A DNA stretch of 19,548 nt, taken from NCBI GenBank assembly GCA_900642245.1, contig CAAAJI010000295.1:29670-49217 (forward strand), written 5' to 3'. The notes below the pieces were generated by a model. It did not search any database, had not been told where the DNA came from, and saw nothing but the letters and a program-made list of their open reading frames with translations. This DNA comes from Fragilaria radians. Lineage: Eukaryota; Bacillariophyta; Fragilariophyceae; Fragilariales; Fragilariaceae. Below are positions 15,048-19,548 of the stretch, piece after piece. Both the position numbers and the translations under genes were made by a program. Position 1 is the stretch's first letter; every line of letters starts with the position of its first letter.

Positions 15048-16860
15048 ATGAAAGATTGCGATGATGAATACGGATGCAATGATTCAGATTATGACGACTA
15101 TTTTATAGAAAACTATGATAGCATGGGTTGGGGAACAAGAGATTCTGAAGAGCCCTCTTCATTCCCTGAAGGATACAACGGTGAGTATCATCATGGTCGT
15201 GAAAGCACAATTCTACGTTTGCAATACCAGGCCCATTCCGCTATAAAATTTTGGTTTTCGTACAAAATATGGTATGACTGACTTTGAATCATACAGGAAC
15301 CTCTATCATTTTTCTTTCAGCCAAAGATATGGTCCCCAAATTGAAACGACTCTTGAAAGATACAGTGGAAGTCTTAAATATTCCTCAATCTGCTGCTGCC
15401 GTGTTGCTAAGAGAGAGAGCACAAGTGGTCGAAAGATGTTTTGTTTGAGAATTTTTTCGTTGATCCAATCAAATTGGAGCAGAAATATGGCGTATACTAT
15501 CGGTGCAACCCAGAGATGGTAACGCAAAAAGCCAAAACTGTTTGTGAAGTATGTTACGAAGCAGGCCAGCCCATGATATCAATGCCTTGTGGGCATGAAT
15601 GTTGTAGAGATTGTTGGAGAGACTTTTGTGAAAATGCGGTCTCAGAAGGTCCATCGTGTGTTCAGAAGTCTTGTCCAGAAGCCGTGTGCAAAGAAGTGAT
15701 GACTGAAGAGGAAATAGAACAAGCTGCGCCGCATTTACTCCATTCGTTTGAAACGTATCAGCTTCGATCATTCATTGAATCCAACTTGTTGACACGCTGG
15801 TGCCCTGGACCAGGCTGTGAGCGTATTGCCCTTGCATCCTCTAAATCTTCATTGGAGCAGTATGGTAAAGTAGCAAAATGCATTTCATGTTGTACTGATT
15901 TTTGTTTCCTTTGTGGCGAAGAGCCACACGCATCTTGTGATTGCAAAGAAGCTGCTCGTTGGAATATCAAACGAAAAAGTGAGCCAGAAGTTGCTCTCTG
16001 GAATAAGAAGTGTGAAAGTGAATCATGTCGTACTGAATTTTGCTTCCTTTGTGATAGAGAGCCATACAAACCTTGTGATTGCAAAGACGCAGGTCGTTGG
16101 AATGTCAAACGAAAAAGTGTCTCGAATAACAAGTATGAAAGCAAATCAAAAAGCCGTAATTTGGTGATAAAGCTATGTCCCAAATGCACTTCTCGAATCA
16201 AGAAAAGGAAAGGATATAACCACATGACTTGTCAAAAATGTATGCACGAATTTTGTTGGATTTGTTTAGGCGATTGGTCTAATCATGGTGCGAGTATGTA
16301 AGTCATGTCATGAATGCTTGTAGGAAATGTAAGATTTTTGTTAAGCTGCTAACTTTCAACTCAGTTGCGTTTACTATGATGGGAGCCATAAAAATGATCT
16401 CTCAGAGGCTGTAACAGCTATACGAGTCCCTAATAGCCGATATCTACACTATTATTTACGTTTTCACGCTCATTCTCAAGCTCAATCTCTTGCAGAGAGG
16501 CAACTAATGGAAACTGAGTCGAGGATGATTACTTTACGAGAATCATTTGATGGAACACGTTTGCCTGATGTGGAGTTCCTGAAAACTGCTAATGAACAAC
16601 TCATTGAGTGTTGGAGGGTTTTGAAGTATACTTATGTCTTTACATATTATTTGACTGATCAGTCAAAAAACATGCATCGAATGAATTTTGCAGATAAGCA
16701 AGAACAACTGGAGCGATTAGCGAAGACTCTATCTGAACTTTGTGAAATGCCGCTTGATGAAATGAACCGAATGCAAATCGTTAACCAAAGGTTTTTAGTA
16801 GATGTATTCATGAAAAATTTTCTCCAATTCGTTGACAAGGACATGGAAATGAATTCATAA
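15048..16860 (+). CDS. Ariadne-type RBR E3 ubiquitin ligase-like, copy B, three exons, 4-nt frame break
   Basis: Exons 15048-15180, 15321-16297 and 16365-16860 give about 533 codons once 4 extra bases are discounted, the usual Ariadne length. Order: acidic N-terminus (DDEYGCNDSDYDDYF); a UBA-like segment (VLNIPQSAAAVLLRE); RING1 (CEVCYEAGQ, CGHECCRDCW); IBR; RING2 (CPKC, HEFCWICLGDW); and an Ariadne helical domain (VEFLKTANEQLIECWRVLKYTYVF) to TAA at 16858. An expanded GA run (15411-15419) shifts the frame after LLRE; KWSKDVLFENFF resumes in frame 0. The IBR C-terminal half is duplicated, and the catalytic cysteine position of RING2 is tyrosine (codon 16215). A protein starting at the in-frame ATG at 15516 would avoid the break but lack the N-terminus. 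It is either a pseudogene or a catalytically inactive paralogue. Confidence 0.8.
15181..15320 (+). other. spliceosomal intron 1 of RBR copy B (140 nt, phase 1)
   Basis: It starts GTGAGT and ends TTTTTCTTTCAG. Removal joins EGYN to KDMVPKLKRLLKD in frame, leading into the UBA-like helix, whereas the unspliced reading ends at 15281. The 5' part of copy A that would contain this intron is missing. Confidence 0.8.
15885..16148 (+). repeat. in-frame tandem duplication within the IBR of RBR copy B
   Basis: Unit 1 (15885-16022, 46 codons) and unit 2 (16023-16148, 42 codons) both run from SC(C/R)T(D/E)FCFLC through CDCK(E/D)A(A/G)RWN to KRKS and a closing YESKS/CESES. Copy A has only one unit. Each unit carries the CxxC and CDC zinc ligands of the IBR C-terminal half. 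Confidence 0.85.
16298..16364 (+). other. spliceosomal intron 2 of RBR copy B (67 nt, phase 2)
   Basis: It starts GTAAGT, has TGCTAAC at 16347-16353 eleven bases before the end, and ends CAACTCAG. Position and phase match the copy A intron at 3737-3795. Without splicing, the frame stops at 16299-16301. Confidence 0.85.
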
Positions 16861-16879
16861 GCTCCATGAAATCCATGAG

Positions 16880-17907
16880 AGCCATTGTATGTTACCGATT
16901 TAATTCGGTTAAATTCTAAAAATTAGGTCTAAGTCTATTTACTCGGTTATCATGTGATTTGGAAAAAAGTGAACTGTATTGGAAGGAATTACTTGTTTAA
17001 TCCAATCTAAGGAACAGTATTATTGAACTTACCTTATGATTCGCTAAGGGTATCAAGTGTGAATTGAGGTAGAATCAATCAAACACTTGTTCATTCAACA
17101 ATGTGGTAATTGCATCACCAGGATTTGCTCCTCTTGTGTCTGACATTCTATGGCACTGTTTAAATATTCTGCTCCAAAATCTTAACTTTTTTTGTAGCTT
17201 TAGTTATCCCAAGAATTACGATGTAAATGTTGAAATTGATTCCTTCCAATATATTGCTACGAGCGACATCCTTTTACTCCCGATTACTCAGCCGGTATGT
17301 AAAACTTAACATTGCTTATCCATCCCAGAGATACAATGTCTGGTTGTAATCCCTACAGTCTATTCCATCAACATAAAAATGCATTAAAAAATTGTCCAAT
17401 AATTTTCCGATTTACCACATGTTGGAACATTCTAATGCTTTCTTGCTCAGATAGCTAGCTAACCTTGTAAAAATTTATCACATTGAAATTTGAGCTTATT
17501 CGTTCTTTATCATTTTGCCTACATAACTGGCTACTGCAGTAATGTTTGCCTCTGTAACTGATAAAGACACAGGCTTGGATTCTATTTTTGGTATGAACTA
17601 CTCCATCATTCAAAGCCCTGCAAAACTTTCTACACTTTCCTTTTTTGATTCTTTGTAAAATCTGAATCTAATACTCTTCTTATCTTGAACAGCAAATTGC
17701 TATCCATACATCCCATTCTCCTATTCGATTAATCTGTATTGCCTTTTTGAACAGTACATCATGACTTCCAGCATTGGTATTCTATGAGTTGAAACGGCTA
17801 TTGTTAAAATTCACTAAAAAGCCTGCAAAAGGAAGAGCCAATCATTGCTTGACCACTTGGACAGACATAGCAACTTTCCAATGCTTGATCTGGATCTACT
17901 CATGGCA
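16880..17907. other. copy-B-specific segment, no gene recognised
   Basis: The first 70 bases match the 3' flank of copy A (GAGAGCCATTGTATGTTACC). From about 16950 to 17905 there is no counterpart in unit A, whose sequence passes directly from 3' flank to T1. The segment holds a 68-codon reading (17103-17309, no ATG-supported gene; NYDVNVEIDSFQYIATSDILL) and otherwise stop-rich AT-rich sequence. I saw no terminal inverted repeats or target duplication. Confidence 0.5.
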
Positions 17908-18778
17908 GTCATATTTGTTACTCATTGGGATTTCTATCAAATAAAACATCTCCTGTTACTGTTTTTTCTTCATCAGATGCCCCAAATTTGTCCTTGAAAC
18001 TTCTTATGATTAAGGGTGGAATTAGTTTGATTCTTATTCATTTCTGTTTCTTTCAATGCTGCATCCTACAAACTTCTCTTTATCTCAAGCATCATTGCAC
18101 TTATATTCCAGCATCAGGGGTTGCCTTCTCTGCCTGCCCATATATCATCTTTGATTGCTTCGAATTGTCATTTTTCTTCAAGACCTTAATGACAATATGT
18201 AACAACATTTGATTGTGAAAAAGCAAATGTTCTTTTTCATACAACACGATGGCATAAATGCAGTTTTTTGTTGAAGGGTTGTACTTATAACCGTCTACCA
18301 CATCATTTTCTGTTTAACTAACAAGAATTCATTCAAGGCGCATACGCTTGAATGAGAAATGCATGACAAATGATAATGATGAAGAAATTCAGGATGAAAC
18401 TCCAATAGATGCAAAATATTCTACGGAAGATGAGCAACACATTGATGCTGCAAGGATACTTCACCACATGGCACAAAAATAAAAGAATGTTTTGCAAAGA
18501 TCATTATCAAATTTGACAAAACTAGAAGATGAAATAGATAATATAATCATTCTCAATCAATCTTGCAACAATAATTAAATAGCATGGTATGATCATCCAT
18601 AACAACAATAGCTGACATGTATAGATGTATCTCAAAGTAGTTAGCACTTGCCATGTACCATGAATACACTGAAAAAATGGTTAAAGCTCATCAATCATGA
18701 ATCTCTAGTTTAGGACCCTAATGATGACCATCCCTTGATGTTGTGGATATTATCAATAACAAAATGGAGGCATCTGAA
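17908..18778 (+). repeat. T repeat, copy T4
   Basis: This copy is nearly colinear with T1. Shared blocks include the GATTTCTATCAAATAAAAC start, the acidic peptide DETPIDAKYS with DEQHIDAARIL (about 18395-18465), AATATAATCATTCTCAATCA, and GATGACCATCCCTTGATGTT near the end. T4 has MAQK before its stop where T1 has MA. It ends at about 18778, after which T1 and T4 diverge. Confidence 0.78.
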
Positions 18779-19165
18779 TATTTACAATTGATTTTTTTGG
18801 ATTCAATGTTCGGGTGATCTAGGTTAAGTGTATATTTTTTTCAAAGTCTCATTGATATAACTAAAACATTCCCTCCAAGGGTGAAAACTTAAGGCAGCAG
18901 GACAACACACATGTTGGATTATTCAAAACAGCATGAAACGATAAGTTGAAATTAGAGAGGATTGTCAATTTTTTAGACCCTTTTCTTCTTGAGATTTTGG
19001 AATGATTACGAAGATTAAAGGAGACTTTAAAAGACCGAGAAAGGTTAAGAGTGTTGTATCGCAATCGGATTCTTAGACTGTCACAGTGGACGACAAGATA
19101 ACAAACTTGTTTTCTCACATAAATATTACTCATCACATAATGCTTTCTCGAAAACGTTGGAATGA
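18779..19165. other. no gene recognised; spacer between T4 and S4
   Basis: This spacer is AT-rich. The minus-strand reading 18861-19184 (107 codons) is basic and featureless and extends into the S4 flank, so it is treated as chance. No counterpart exists in unit A, where T1 is joined directly to S1. Confidence 0.4.
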
Positions 19166-19548
19166 CTGGAAATTTTTCATTCATTGGTGTATTTTGTTCT
19201 CGTTTCCCCTCCCAACAAATAGATTAAATTGGAAGACATCGTGTCTCAAATATTCGGTTACTAACATGCTGTACTCTGGCAGATAAGTATCGGATACATA
19301 TGATATCAAGAAGACGAGCGCTATGTGGATGATGTATCAGCAATTGATCGTAGGACTCACGAGACATGGAATATACAATCGCATCTTCTGACCAACAGGT
19401 GACTGTACTCATTCGTTGACTACCTTCAATGAATCCCAATTCACCAATACTATTTCCAATACTCACGGACTCAATGGTACCAGCTTCCATTTCCAAGGTT
19501 GACATGAGCATACCCCGAATGACCAATTTCACTGAAGAGCACGGATCA
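19166..19548 (-). pseudogene. SulP cyclic-nucleotide-binding tail, fragment S4 (runs off window)
   Basis: This is the best preserved C-terminus of the family. The minus-strand frame is open from the window edge to TAA at 19224: KLVIRGMLMSTLEMEAGT, the cassette GELGFIEGSQRMSTV with its arginine, SMSRESYDQLLIHHPH, and the end VSNRIFETRCLPI. The cassette pattern (GEL, seven or so residues, R-x-S-T-V) is that of cyclic-nucleotide-binding domains. Bases 19166-19223 are its 3' flank, shared with S2. Because the gene continues beyond the window it may belong to an intact transporter gene; no lesion is visible in the part seen. Confidence 0.75.

Noticed and set aside
15758..16225. 155-codon minus-strand ORF over RBR copy B
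   Set aside because: It is the antisense shadow of the RBR zinc domains; the plus-strand reading has full domain support.
17103..17309. 68-codon reading with SPGFAPLVSDILW, briefly considered as part of a BK/RCK-type potassium channel tail
   Set aside because: Only a few residues resemble that motif, the rest does not fit, there is no supported start and no second exon was found.
18861..19184. 107-codon minus-strand ORF as a gene
   Set aside because: It has no motif, is rich in basic residues from AT-rich sequence, and overlaps the S4 3' flank.

Overview
The window looks like a repeat-rich stretch of a nuclear eukaryotic genome. It is AT-rich, has short spliceosomal introns, and contains LTR-retrotransposon remains and fragments of typical eukaryotic genes. 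The gag, integrase, reverse transcriptase and RNase H of the main Ty1/copia element resemble, from memory of those families, the copia lineages common in diatoms. I therefore infer a diatom or related stramenopile with moderate confidence; no search could be run. I saw no bacterial operons, CRISPR array, rRNA or convincing tRNA.

Layout. 2-2906 (+) is the 3' two thirds of a decayed Ty3/gypsy pol: protease end, reverse transcriptase, RNase H, integrase. A probable LTR remnant follows (2907-3121) and runs straight into the interior of an Ariadne-type RBR ubiquitin ligase gene, copy A (3122-4342). Next come a repeat called T here (T1, 4436-5258) and, on the minus strand, the STAS plus cyclic-nucleotide-binding tail of a SulP-type anion transporter (S1, 5255-6060). 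6360-6890 is a fragment of a second copia lineage and 6920-7155 is a weak T copy. 7446-8414 and 8909-9880 are direct repeats of a copia leader plus gag start, with SulP fragment S2 between them; the second repeat continues as a nearly full but dead copia pol to about 13640. Then come SulP fragment S3 (13803-14037), a piece of an AAA ATPase (14034-14200) and a weak T-like ORF. The second RBR gene, copy B (15048-16860), has three exons. It is followed by about 950 bases absent from copy A, by T4 (17908-18778) and by SulP fragment S4, which runs off the right edge.

How it fits together. RBR (+), T (+) and SulP tail (-) recur in the same order and orientation. The simplest reading is an old local duplication of an RBR/T/SulP block, later eroded and invaded by gypsy and copia elements. 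Almost everything is broken. Copy A has lost its 5' end and has a stop. Copy B keeps nearly the whole gene but has a 4-base frame break, a duplicated half of its IBR zinc domain, and tyrosine where the catalytic cysteine of RING2 should be. Only copy B looks close to a functional gene. No new biological system is claimed. The points most worth checking are the catalytically altered RBR paralogue, the block duplication, the CpG-decay signature in S2, and the conversion-like identity tract in the copia repeats.
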